DNA from: an uncultured Kingella sp.
GTDB taxonomy: Bacteria > Pseudomonadota > Gammaproteobacteria > Burkholderiales > Neisseriaceae
Direction: 5' to 3'
Assembly (NCBI GenBank): GCA_916720425.1
Contig: CAKARD010000065.1
Location: 1-7,296, forward strand
DNA length: 7,296 nucleotides
Numbering within the stretch: position 1 is the first letter of the stretch; each line of letters begins with the position of its first letter. Both the position numbers and the translations under genes were made by a program. Shown here in pieces: positions 1 through 6,952 of this stretch. Under the pieces are notes generated by a model. The model had not been told where the DNA came from. It made no database searches and was given only the letters and a program-made list of their open reading frames with translations.

Positions 1-790
1 AGGCGCGTGGTGCTAATAATGTGATTATTTGCGCCAAGATTTTAGGATTGGCAGCAATCATGCTACCACCATTTAAACAGTTGTATTCACCCATATTGTC
101 TGTGATGATACCTCCTGCTTCTTGTACCACTAATGCGCCCGCAGCAATATCATAAGCAGATACATAGGGGCTGACTATACCATCAATACCGCCTGTCGCC
201 AATTCACACAAATCCAAGTTAGGTACGCCATGAGTGCGTAAACCATAGGTTTTATAGATAAGACTATTCATTAATTCAATGTACTGATTTTTTTGTTCTT
301 TATTGTAATTGGTTTGGGTAGCAATACCCATAATACAACGCCCCAATTCAACACGATTGCCCACACGTATACGTTTATCATTTAGTCGTGCGCCTTCTCC
401 TCGTGTAGCCGTGTATAAATCGTTGCGTTGAGGTGCGTAAATGAGTGCTTCTTTGAGTACACCTTTTTCTAATAGTGCCAAGCTAACCGCATAATCTTTT
501 TGTTCACGTGCATAGTTTTCTACGCCATCTAATGGTGTAATTAGCCATTCCCAATCAGCATGCTGTGTAATGGGGGTTTGTGCTGTGGTGATTCGATGAT
601 GTGGATAAGCCTCTTGCAACACCTGAACCAAAGTCTGTTCAGATTGTTGCGTGATGTCTTGAATAAAGTCATAAAAAGGTTTGCTATCAGGTTTAAATGT
701 GTGTAATTGACCTGAAGCACGAAGCATGGCATCACCTGCACGGCGAGCAGCTTTAAAGGCAATGTTTAAAAAGGGATTGAGTTGTGCCAT
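1..790 (-). CDS. suhB: SuhB-like inositol monophosphatase family protein, probably catalytically degenerate; 3' end cut by window edge
   Basis: I translated this frame by hand from the ATG at 788-790; it stays open for 263 codons to the window edge, about the full length of SuhB (roughly 260-267 aa), so only the last residues and stop are missing. Family signatures are clear: MAQLNPFLNIAFKAARRAG at the N-terminus, PLDG (86-89), NLDLCELATGGIDG (191-204), YDIAAGALVVQEAGG (213-227) and IAANPK (245-250). Known SuhB/IMPase enzymes hydrolyse inositol phosphates with Mg2+; E. coli SuhB also works with NusA in rRNA antitermination. Oddly, the usual EE metal-binding pair reads TA (69-70), the canonical DPLDGT reads TPLDGV (85-90, losing the first Asp and the catalytic Thr), and WD near the C-terminus reads YD (D214 kept). 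I infer lost or strongly reduced phosphatase activity. The gene is divergent from rarD and has its own promoter. No clear Shine-Dalgarno is seen. Family assignment is firm; the symbol is less certain because of the divergence. Confidence 0.85.
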   Translation of the reverse strand, partial: MAQLNPFLNIAFKAARRAGDAMLRASGQLHTFKPDSKPFYDFIQDITQQSEQTLVQVLQEAYPHHRITTAQTPITQHADWEWLITPLDGVENYAREQKDYAVSLALLEKGVLKEALIYAPQRNDLYTATRGEGARLNDKRIRVGNRVELGRCIMGIATQTNYNKEQKNQYIELMNSLIYKTYGLRTHGVPNLDLCELATGGIDGIVSPYVSAYDIAAGALVVQEAGGIITDNMGEYNCLNGGSMIAANPKILAQIITLLAPRA

Positions 791-819
791 AAGTGGGTAA
801 AATTATCCATAAAACGTGA

Positions 820-848
820 ATTATACGGCTAGACGGCATAATTGACAA
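820..848 (-). promoter_or_regulatory. Sigma-70-type promoter for the suhB-like gene
   Basis: On the minus strand a -35 box TTGTCA (plus positions 843-848) is followed by a 17-bp spacer and a perfect -10 box TATAAT (820-825). The predicted transcript start lies near 812-814, about 22 nt before the start codon at 790. Spacing and sequence are close to the sigma-70 consensus. The spacer contains ATGCCGTCTAG, which resembles a broken neisserial DNA uptake sequence. Confidence 0.7.
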
Positions 849-885
849 AGGCGTAATATACTATTTTTAGTTGATGAGAAAAAAT

Positions 886-1764
886 ATGAATGATACGCGT
901 AAAGGAATCCTACTGGCTCTAGCTTGTTTTGGTACTTGGGGGTTGTTTCCTGTGTTTTGGTATCCACTTAATCATTCTGCCATGCCAGCTGGACAAATTC
1001 TAGCACAGCGTATCGTTTGGTCTTCAATATTTTCGTTCATTTTGTTGTTATGGATGGGGCAATGGGATGAAATTAAACATGCGCTAAAAAATATCCAATT
1101 ATTGGCGATGTTTATTGTGTCTGCTTTTTTGATTGCAGTGAATTGGCTGGTGTATTTATGGGCCATCACCCATCATCACGTGGTGGATTCCAGCTTGGGG
1201 TATTTTATTAATCCGTTGTTTAACGTATTGCTGGGATTTTTAATATTTAAAGAGAAGATTACTATAGCACAATGGATTGCGTTGGGATTGGCAACAGGAG
1301 GGATTATCTGGTTGTCTATTTTAGCAGGGCAAATCCCCTATATTGGATTACTTTTAGCGGCCAGTTTTGGATTTTATGCTGTGGTGCGTAAGCTTGCACC
1401 CATGCCTGCTTTGGCTGGATTGGTATTGGAAACCTTATTGCTTGTACCTTTTGCTTTAATGTATTTAGTTTGGTGTGCTTATGAAGGTACATTAATATTG
1501 GGTGATTTAACCGTATTACAAAAAGCCGTATTATTGACATCAGGTGCGGTTACCACTTTGCCATTATTGGCGTTTACCGCATCAGCAAAACGAATCAATT
1601 TATCGCTATTGGGGATTTTGCAAAATATTTCTCCCACTTTTCAGCTTTTTTTGGGCTTAGCGTTTGGCGAAACATTAAGTGGTGAGCGTTTAATTGGATA
1701 CGGTTTGGTATGGTTAGGGGTGTTGGTATTTTTGTTAAGTGTGTGGCGCACAGCAAGAGCTTAA
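886..1764 (+). CDS. rarD: RarD-type EamA/DMT-superfamily permease
   Basis: This encodes a 292-aa inner-membrane protein with about ten hydrophobic segments, the expected size and topology for RarD in the drug/metabolite transporter superfamily. Recognisable RarD stretches are KGILLALACFGTWGLFPVFW near the N-terminus, then NWLVYLWAITHHHVVDSSLG and YFINPLFNVLLGF in the first half, and SLLGILQNISPTFQLFLG near the C-terminus. The substrate of RarD is not firmly known; the 'chloramphenicol-sensitive' label is historical. I chose ATG 886 because GAG (876-878) sits 7 nt upstream and the protein then begins like family members; TTG 871 and ATG 874 are in-frame alternatives with no ribosome site. TTGACA at 842-847 looks like a -35 box but no -10 box lies at proper spacing, so the promoter is unresolved. 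The gene is divergent from suhB and converges on lpxB with only 3 bp between stop codons; no terminator with a T-run is visible there. Confidence 0.9.
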   Translation: MNDTRKGILLALACFGTWGLFPVFWYPLNHSAMPAGQILAQRIVWSSIFSFILLLWMGQWDEIKHALKNIQLLAMFIVSAFLIAVNWLVYLWAITHHHVVDSSLGYFINPLFNVLLGFLIFKEKITIAQWIALGLATGGIIWLSILAGQIPYIGLLLAASFGFYAVVRKLAPMPALAGLVLETLLLVPFALMYLVWCAYEGTLILGDLTVLQKAVLLTSGAVTTLPLLAFTASAKRINLSLLGILQNISPTFQLFLGLAFGETLSGERLIGYGLVWLGVLVFLLSVWRTARA

Positions 1765-1767
1765 TAC

Positions 1768-2913
1768 TTAGCGGCACTGTGCTAAAACTGCTTGGGCGGC
1801 TAATTGGTCGGTATCTTTTTGTAATAAATGATGTAATTGTTCAAAATCTTGTTCCAATATCGCAACTTTTTCGGGATGTTGATACCAATCTAAAACTGCC
1901 GCTGCCAATTTTTCAGGTGTAGCGTCAGATTGTAATAATTCAGGAACCATTTCTTTATTCAATAAAATATTGGGTAAACCCACATGGCGAACTTTAATTT
2001 TATGCTTGACCAAGCGATAAGTTAGCGCGGAAATTTTATAACTGATAACCATAGGGCGTTTACACAATGCTACTTCTAAGGTTGCGGTGCCACTGGTTAC
2101 TAAAACCACATCTGCCGCTGTACAAGCCAAATCCGTTTTTGCTGCTTGCAAACGAATGGGTAATTTTTTAAATTCATCTTGTGCTAGATAATATTGCAAT
2201 CGTTCACGTGTTGCTGCTGTAGGGTAAGGTGAAATAAATTGTGCATTGGGTAAAGTTTGCAAAATTAATTTTACTGTACGCAAAAAAATAGGTGCCATAT
2301 AATCAATTTCACTTACACGACTGCCCATTAAAATAGCGAAAACAGGTGTATTTTCTTCCAATTTTAAGCGAGTTCTTGCTGCTTTTTTATCTGCTATCAT
2401 GGGCAAAGTTTGTGCTAAAGGATGTCCAACAAACAAAGCATGGCCTCCCGCTTGGCGATACAAATCCACTTCCATAGGAAACAAGCATAATACTTGATTG
2501 ACTTGTTTTACAATTTTGTTTACACGTTCTTGCTTCCATGCCCAAACAGAAGGCGACACATAATGTATAGTAGGAATGCCTACTGCCTTGAGTTTTGCTG
2601 CCACACCTAAATTAAAATCAGGTGCATCAATCCCAACAAAAACATTAGGTTGAATAGCTTTTAATCGTGCGATTAAATCACGGCGAATACGCCAAATTTC
2701 AGGTAAACGCTTAATGACTTCTGTATAACCACGCACGGCCAAACGTTCCTGATCAAACCAACTCTCACAGCCTGCTGCTATCATACGCGGCCCACCAATA
2801 CCGACAAAACGTGCATCAGGGCATAAAGTTTTAATAGCATTAATCAAATGTGCTCCGAGTAAATCACCAGAGGCTTCACCTGCACATAATGCAATGGTTA
2901 AAGGTGTCGTCAT
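1768..2913 (-). CDS. lpxB: Lipid-A-disaccharide synthase LpxB
   Basis: LpxB joins UDP-2,3-diacylglucosamine and lipid X to make the lipid A disaccharide, on the inner face of the inner membrane. The 381-aa length is typical. Motifs seen: AGEASGDLLGAHL (11-23), FVGIGGPRMIAAG (36-48), VGIDAPDFN (93-101), HYVSPSVWAWK (117-127), VGHPL (162-166), SGTATLEVAL (274-283) and LPNILL (313-318). These cover the GT-B fold of glycosyltransferase family 19. One oddity is ILMGSR (194-199), where most LpxB proteins have PGSR, so Pro is replaced by Met while the Arg is kept. The ATG at 2911-2913 gives the standard N-terminus; no Shine-Dalgarno is obvious. It lies alone here, 144 bp downstream of the AT-rich transferase gene, rather than next to lpxA/fabZ as in many bacteria, so it probably has its own promoter. 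Confidence 0.96.
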   Translation of the reverse strand: MTTPLTIALCAGEASGDLLGAHLINAIKTLCPDARFVGIGGPRMIAAGCESWFDQERLAVRGYTEVIKRLPEIWRIRRDLIARLKAIQPNVFVGIDAPDFNLGVAAKLKAVGIPTIHYVSPSVWAWKQERVNKIVKQVNQVLCLFPMEVDLYRQAGGHALFVGHPLAQTLPMIADKKAARTRLKLEENTPVFAILMGSRVSEIDYMAPIFLRTVKLILQTLPNAQFISPYPTAATRERLQYYLAQDEFKKLPIRLQAAKTDLACTAADVVLVTSGTATLEVALCKRPMVISYKISALTYRLVKHKIKVRHVGLPNILLNKEMVPELLQSDATPEKLAAAVLDWYQHPEKVAILEQDFEQLHHLLQKDTDQLAAQAVLAQCR

Positions 2914-2945
2914 GGTTTGGTTTTCGTGAAATTATGTTAATATGT

Positions 2946-2954
2946 ATTGTAACA
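2946..2954 (-). promoter_or_regulatory. Possible extended -10 promoter for lpxB
   Basis: On the minus strand TGTTACAAT matches an extended -10 element (TGn followed by TACAAT), 32 nt upstream of the lpxB start. No good -35 box lies 16-18 bp upstream, which fits extended -10 promoters but also weakens the call. The surrounding 144-bp gap (2914-3057) is AT-rich and shows no convincing terminator for the upstream gene. Confidence 0.35.
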
Positions 2955-3057
2955 CGAACACGCTTTTTGCTACGTATCATGTGAGTTGACTATTTTTTAA
3001 GCATAATCTAAGCCAACATATAAAAATAGCATTATAAAAGCAAAGAATAAAAGAATA

Positions 3058-4521
3058 TTAGTTTTGTAAAATATCAGCCACAATATGTTTTGCTACATCA
3101 TTAATCTTTAATACTTGTTTATATTGTTCAATTTCTTGTGTACGAATATATAATTTACCGTTCAGAGCTTGATAAACATAGTTTGCAATATCTGTATTAT
3201 TAGAAGCAATATGACAACATTGCCGAGCTAACTGACCATTTTGATTAAATTTCATATGATTGGGATTTTCAATAAAGACAATGGGTTTATTAGTTAGTGG
3301 ATATTCAGCAATAAAGGAGATACCATCAGTAATTAACATATCTGACCATTCGAAGCTATTGATATAGTTCCAATCATCATCTATGGATAAGTTATCTAAT
3401 GTATTTATTTCTTCTATAAATTTATGATAAATATCGGGAAATCGATGATTCATACTAACAGATAAAATGGGATGGGGACGGTATTTAATATGAATTTTAT
3501 TGCCAAGTTCTTTTGCTAAATCTATAAAGAATAAACAATTTTTTTCAAATGTACCAAATGCTAACCATTCTGAATTGATGCTATGATGTGGTGCCCAAAG
3601 TATATGGATTGGTTGATTAGTTGGTTGATTAGTTGGTAGGTTGAATCTTTGGGTAAGATATTCTAATTTAGTATTGCCTAAGAATTTTATAGTATTAGGA
3701 TTGCCAATAAAATTTTTACGCGCTTTATCATAAGAAAGTTGACTATTACAGTATATTTTATGGCAGTATAAATGAAAATTTTGGTTTATTTCTAAGTCTA
3801 GTCCATCGATTTCAAATTCCTCTAGCAAATCTAAAGAATAATAAGGAATATAAATAATTTTATATTTTGCTAAATGTAATGCAGAACATAATGCTGGGAT
3901 ATCTGCATCCCAAGGTGATTGGCGGATAACATAATCGGGATTTATAGAAGCCATATAGGCAAGATATGCTTCTATATCATGGGGATTTAGAGTGTGATAT
4001 GCGATATTTTCCTGTTGCAAATAAGCTTGTGTATGTAATGAATAGGCATTTTGTAAGCTATGATTTTGCTCTTCTGCTTGGATAGCTAATACAAAGACAA
4101 CAACATCATGACGATGTTTAAATGTTTGATAAATACCTGATAATGCTGTCCATGTAGTCATGTTATGAACGATAAATAAAATGTGTTTTTTATGATTGGG
4201 CTGTGGGTTAGAACGAAGTGTATGAATTAATAATGTATTTAAGCGAGAATGTGTGTTTTGGTTAAGTTGAGTTAAATCATTAAATAGCCTATCTTGGTTT
4301 TGCTTATAATCTTCTAAATGATTGAGTAAAGATTGTTGATATTGATTAAGAATGGTTTCCAATATTTGATTTTGTGTAGTAATAATATTTTGGAGAGATG
4401 AAACTGTATTTTGTATTTCATGTATTTTGATTGTTAATTCGTTTACTTTACTTTCTATACGTTTTTTATAATGAATTCTGCGTCTTGCCGAAATAATTAA
4501 TTCTTTAAGTCCTTTGGCCAT
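3058..4521 (-). CDS. Coiled-coil plus GT-B-like transferase, resembling CDP-glycerol glycerophosphotransferases
   Basis: This is a 487-aa soluble-looking protein with no signal peptide. Residues 1-105 are a basic start (KELIISARRRIHYKK) followed by a Gln/Asn/Leu-rich heptad-like stretch, likely a coiled coil. Residues 112-487 look like a two-domain GT-B fold: HILFIVHN (113-120) opens the first half, and the second half carries WAPHHS (309-314), KYRPHP (346-351), SDMLITDGISFIAEYP (393-408) and KPIVFIENPN (412-421). The HP pair and the SD..ITD..S pattern are what I know from TagF-like glycerophosphotransferases, which build polyol-phosphate polymers of teichoic acids and some Gram-negative capsules. 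I therefore infer a role in a surface polysaccharide, with donor and acceptor unknown. The gene is visibly more AT-rich than its neighbours (sampled lines mostly 22-32% GC, against about 37-55% in lpxB and the PHP gene), suggesting acquisition by transfer. An in-frame PTNQ repeat links the two halves. GAAAGAA just before the ATG may serve as a weak ribosome site. Confidence 0.75.
   Translation of the reverse strand: MAKGLKELIISARRRIHYKKRIESKVNELTIKIHEIQNTVSSLQNIITTQNQILETILNQYQQSLLNHLEDYKQNQDRLFNDLTQLNQNTHSRLNTLLIHTLRSNPQPNHKKHILFIVHNMTTWTALSGIYQTFKHRHDVVVFVLAIQAEEQNHSLQNAYSLHTQAYLQQENIAYHTLNPHDIEAYLAYMASINPDYVIRQSPWDADIPALCSALHLAKYKIIYIPYYSLDLLEEFEIDGLDLEINQNFHLYCHKIYCNSQLSYDKARKNFIGNPNTIKFLGNTKLEYLTQRFNLPTNQPTNQPIHILWAPHHSINSEWLAFGTFEKNCLFFIDLAKELGNKIHIKYRPHPILSVSMNHRFPDIYHKFIEEINTLDNLSIDDDWNYINSFEWSDMLITDGISFIAEYPLTNKPIVFIENPNHMKFNQNGQLARQCCHIASNNTDIANYVYQALNGKLYIRTQEIEQYKQVLKINDVAKHIVADILQN
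3609..3636. repeat. 12-bp tandem repeat inside the transferase gene
   Basis: The unit TTGGTTGATTAG occurs twice in perfect tandem (3609-3620, 3621-3632) followed by TTGG. On the coding (minus) strand it encodes PTNQPTNQP (residues 296-304), a linker between the two GT-B-like halves. Because the unit is a multiple of three, copy-number change would alter linker length without breaking the frame. Confidence 0.9.
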
Positions 4522-4550
4522 GATATTTCTTTCAAATATTTAACGAATTT

Positions 4551-4556
4551 ATTATA
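4551..4556 (-). promoter_or_regulatory. Possible -10 box for the transferase gene
   Basis: A perfect TATAAT lies on the minus strand 29 nt before the start codon at 4521. No recognisable -35 box is found 16-18 bp upstream, and the region is AT-rich, so chance is a real possibility. The 160-bp gap to the PHP gene makes a separate promoter plausible. Confidence 0.35.
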
Positions 4557-4685
4557 ACTTAAGTCTGTGATAACTTCTTAATTTTTTACTGAAAATAAGG
4601 TCTGATATGCTGATTGTTGTGATGATGCATCGCACTAAAATACAAGATTTATTTTATCAGTGGGTGTGTTTACATAGGGAACGGG

Positions 4686-5525
4686 TTATTTGGTTGATCG
4701 AAACTGTGTCCAAATGGGCTGACAAATCACAGGTAAGCTGGGACAGATACCCAATGTACCACCACTAAAATCATTCAAACGATGAAAATCACTACCAACA
4801 CTGGCAAACAAATTATAATGTTGTGCCAATAGCGCGTAGTTGACGCGATCGTTGAGATTACAGTTACCACTATGTACTTCCATGCCTTGTCCACCCAAGT
4901 GAGAAAATTCTTCTAACAAGCTGCGTCGTGCGCCGGTAGATAGGGTATAGCGCATGGGATGTGCCACAATCGCTAAACCATTGGCGGTTAAAATAGCATG
5001 GACGACTTCATCTAATGTTGCCCATTCATGTTTGACTGCGGCGCATTTGCCATCACCCAAATATTTTATAAATGCATTTTGTTTGTTACGTGCATAACCT
5101 TGTTGTACCAACCAATCGGCAAGGTGGGTGCGAGAAACCATTTCACGATTGCTGGCAAGAGATAATGCGCCTTCAAATGCACCCTTGATTCCCTTTTTTT
5201 CTAGTTTATCTACTATTTTTGCCAAACGTTCTATGCGTCCTGATCGCAAACGTGCCAATAGATTTTGCAAGATGAGATTATCTATATCAAAATCCAAGCC
5301 TACTATATGAATGGTTCGGCCACGCCATGTGGTGGATATTTCTACACCATTAATAAATAACATGCCCAAAGCTTGTGCAGCTTGTCGTGCCTCATATAAT
5401 CCTCCTGTATGATCGTGATCGGTGAGCGCAAGCAGCGTGCAACCGTTTTGATGCGCCAATTGCACCACTTGAGTAGGAGACAAAGCCCCATCTGATACAG
5501 TACTATGACAATGTAAATCTATCAT
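4686..5525 (-). CDS. rnm: PHP-domain nuclease/phosphatase of the TrpH/YciV (RNase AM) family
   Basis: This 279-aa protein has the full PHP metal-site pattern: DLHCHSTVSDG (3-13) with H5, H7 and D12; ALTDHDH (33-39) with D36, H37 and H39; VEIS (61-64) with E62; H73; R132 and H134 in SRTHLADWL; AHPMRY (188-193) with H189; and SDFH (245-248) with D246 and H248. Characterised relatives are E. coli YciV (RNase AM, a 5'-3' exonuclease trimming the 5' ends of rRNAs) and a Chromobacterium 3',5'-nucleoside bisphosphate phosphatase; both activities are plausible here. Length matches the family (about 280-293 aa). Its ATG overlaps the stop of the upstream GTPase gene (ATGA, 5522-5525) and no Shine-Dalgarno is seen, so translation is probably coupled. 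No strong terminator follows in 4522-4685. Confidence 0.92.
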   Translation of the reverse strand: MIDLHCHSTVSDGALSPTQVVQLAHQNGCTLLALTDHDHTGGLYEARQAAQALGMLFINGVEISTTWRGRTIHIVGLDFDIDNLILQNLLARLRSGRIERLAKIVDKLEKKGIKGAFEGALSLASNREMVSRTHLADWLVQQGYARNKQNAFIKYLGDGKCAAVKHEWATLDEVVHAILTANGLAIVAHPMRYTLSTGARRSLLEEFSHLGGQGMEVHSGNCNLNDRVNYALLAQHYNLFASVGSDFHRLNDFSGGTLGICPSLPVICQPIWTQFRSTK

Positions 5526-6856
5526 GTTAATAATTTCGATAATTCATTGATTGCGCGTTGTTTTTCTACTGAGTCTATGGATTCTCCATTTAAAGGAGAC
5601 CATTTGGGAGAATGTTGCGCTTGTTTAATGGGTTCGGGTAAATCTTTCCACGGTGCATGCTGTGCTTGTGTAACAATGGGGCTTTGTGCTGCATGACCTC
5701 GTCTTTGTAAAGTGTGCCATAAATCTAAATTACGCGCTGCTAATAAAGTAATGGTGGCGGCATCTAAATGTAAGGTTTGCACCCCATGCCATTTGTCACT
5801 AATGGTTTGCCAATTACTTGCCATGCCACCCAGTAATCCCCCTAAAGTTGCTCCCAAACCTAAAGATGTACCCAATGTGAGTGCGTCCAAACCTAAACCC
5901 AATAATGCACCTGCTGCGGCACCTGTGCTGGTACGTATGCCATATTGTTTTAATAAGTCCACATCAAAAGGATCACGGCTAAAGGTTTGCAAGGTTTCAT
6001 TGAGTTCTGGTGATACTTGATCTTGATAAAAACGGTATCGATCCACTAAATTTTGTTGTAATTGACGTTCGTATTGGCGTACCGTATCTTGCAAAGTATT
6101 GTTTGCGCTTTGACGTTGTGGTTCATCAGCATAGGCAATACGCAATGCGGCACAATCAATTAAAAATGCAGCAATACTGTATTTTGCTTTATGTGCTAAT
6201 TGTTGCCAATCTTGCTTGCGTTGGTTAATCAACGAGAGCAAAATGGCTTGTCTGTCTTGGGGCAACATGGTGGCGAGTTTTTGCCATAGTTGCATTTCTC
6301 CTGAAAAATCAAATGCTACCGTGTCAAAAGTTGCAAAAACGTGTAAATAGCGGCGTGATAGCATGGTTCGCCATGCATTGGTATCGGCTTGAGCAATAAA
6401 ATTAAATACGGGCATAATTGGACGAGCGCACCATGATAAAATGGTTAACTCATCTTTATATTTGGGCAAAACGGGTTCGCGTGTATCAACCACATACAAC
6501 GCACAATCGCTATTAATTAATTGTCGCAACACTTTGCTTTCTTGAGAAAAATCACTTTGCGCCTCTTCACTGGCTAAAAATTTTTCGATGCGGTCAATGC
6601 CATCTTGTTGTGCTGAAGTATGCGCTTCAAGCCAGTCCAACACACTGCCCGCATCTTCTAAACCAGGGGTATCATAAAGTGCGACAAAATGTCCCAAGTT
6701 GGCTTGTTCCACATGGCGTGTTGTGGCTGAAGCATTTTTTACTTCACCAAAGCGACTATCGCGCAATAATGTACGCATTAAAGAAGTTTTACCTGTATTA
6801 GTATGCCCAACCACACACAGGTGAATCAAGTTTGGAGAATGATTGCCCGTTTTCAT
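5522..6856 (-). CDS. DUF3482-type membrane-associated GTPase
   Basis: The 444-aa protein starts with a small G domain: P-loop GHTNTGKTS (17-25), a likely switch Thr in ASATTRHVE (42-50), Walker B/G3 DTPG (62-65) and a beta strand ALYVVDTREP (119-128). The usual N/TKxD base-specificity motif is not recognisable; VFNFIAQAD (150-158) sits where it would be expected, as I recall for this family. A helical middle part (about 185-290) leads into a glycine/alanine-rich stretch (312-345; GAAAGALLGLGLDAL and GLGATLGGLLGGMA), similar to glycine-zipper membrane segments. The overall plan matches proteins annotated GTPase/DUF3482, whose precise role is unknown. They are commonly preceded by a DUF2868 gene, which is not present here in the 364 bp before the IS end. 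The downstream PHP gene overlaps it by 4 bp. The ATG at 6854-6856 is the natural start, although no Shine-Dalgarno is visible. Confidence 0.88.
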   Translation of the reverse strand: MKTGNHSPNLIHLCVVGHTNTGKTSLMRTLLRDSRFGEVKNASATTRHVEQANLGHFVALYDTPGLEDAGSVLDWLEAHTSAQQDGIDRIEKFLASEEAQSDFSQESKVLRQLINSDCALYVVDTREPVLPKYKDELTILSWCARPIMPVFNFIAQADTNAWRTMLSRRYLHVFATFDTVAFDFSGEMQLWQKLATMLPQDRQAILLSLINQRKQDWQQLAHKAKYSIAAFLIDCAALRIAYADEPQRQSANNTLQDTVRQYERQLQQNLVDRYRFYQDQVSPELNETLQTFSRDPFDVDLLKQYGIRTSTGAAAGALLGLGLDALTLGTSLGLGATLGGLLGGMASNWQTISDKWHGVQTLHLDAATITLLAARNLDLWHTLQRRGHAAQSPIVTQAQHAPWKDLPEPIKQAQHSPKWSPLNGESIDSVEKQRAINELSKLLT

Positions 6857-6909
6857 ATTGTCAATTAAGATGCCGTTTTAGTTTAATTAAGGTAGAAGAC
6901 TGATGACAT

Positions 6910-6915
6910 ATTATA
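6910..6915 (-). promoter_or_regulatory. Possible -10 box for the GTPase/PHP gene pair
   Basis: A perfect TATAAT on the minus strand lies 53 nt upstream of the GTPase start. No good -35 hexamer is found at 16-18 bp. As the first gene of an overlapping pair next to an IS-proximal non-coding stretch, a promoter here is expected, so this is the best candidate, held with modest confidence. Confidence 0.35.
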
Positions 6916-6952
6916 ACGAAGAATCAACATCTGTGATGATTGTTGCTGAATG

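Noticed and set aside
541..762. 73-codon ORF inside the suhB-like gene
   Set aside because: It is an alternative frame on the same strand as the clearly homologous SuhB reading, with no recognisable protein features.
842..864. TTGACA followed by TATACT as a rarD promoter
   Set aside because: The spacing is only 9 bp (11 bp to TACTAT), too short for sigma-70; the same bases fit the minus-strand suhB promoter much better.
1768..1785. Inverted repeat TTAGC...GCTAA at the rarD/lpxB junction as a shared terminator
   Set aside because: The stem has only 5 bp and no T-run follows on either strand.
3609..3636. CRISPR-like or regulatory repeat
   Set aside because: Units are directly abutting 12-mers with no spacers and lie in frame within a coding region.
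5712..6020. 102-codon plus-strand ORF opposite the GTPase gene
   Set aside because: Its Lys/Pro/Ala-rich translation mirrors the glycine-rich coding of the real gene on the other strand; there is no ribosome site or family match.
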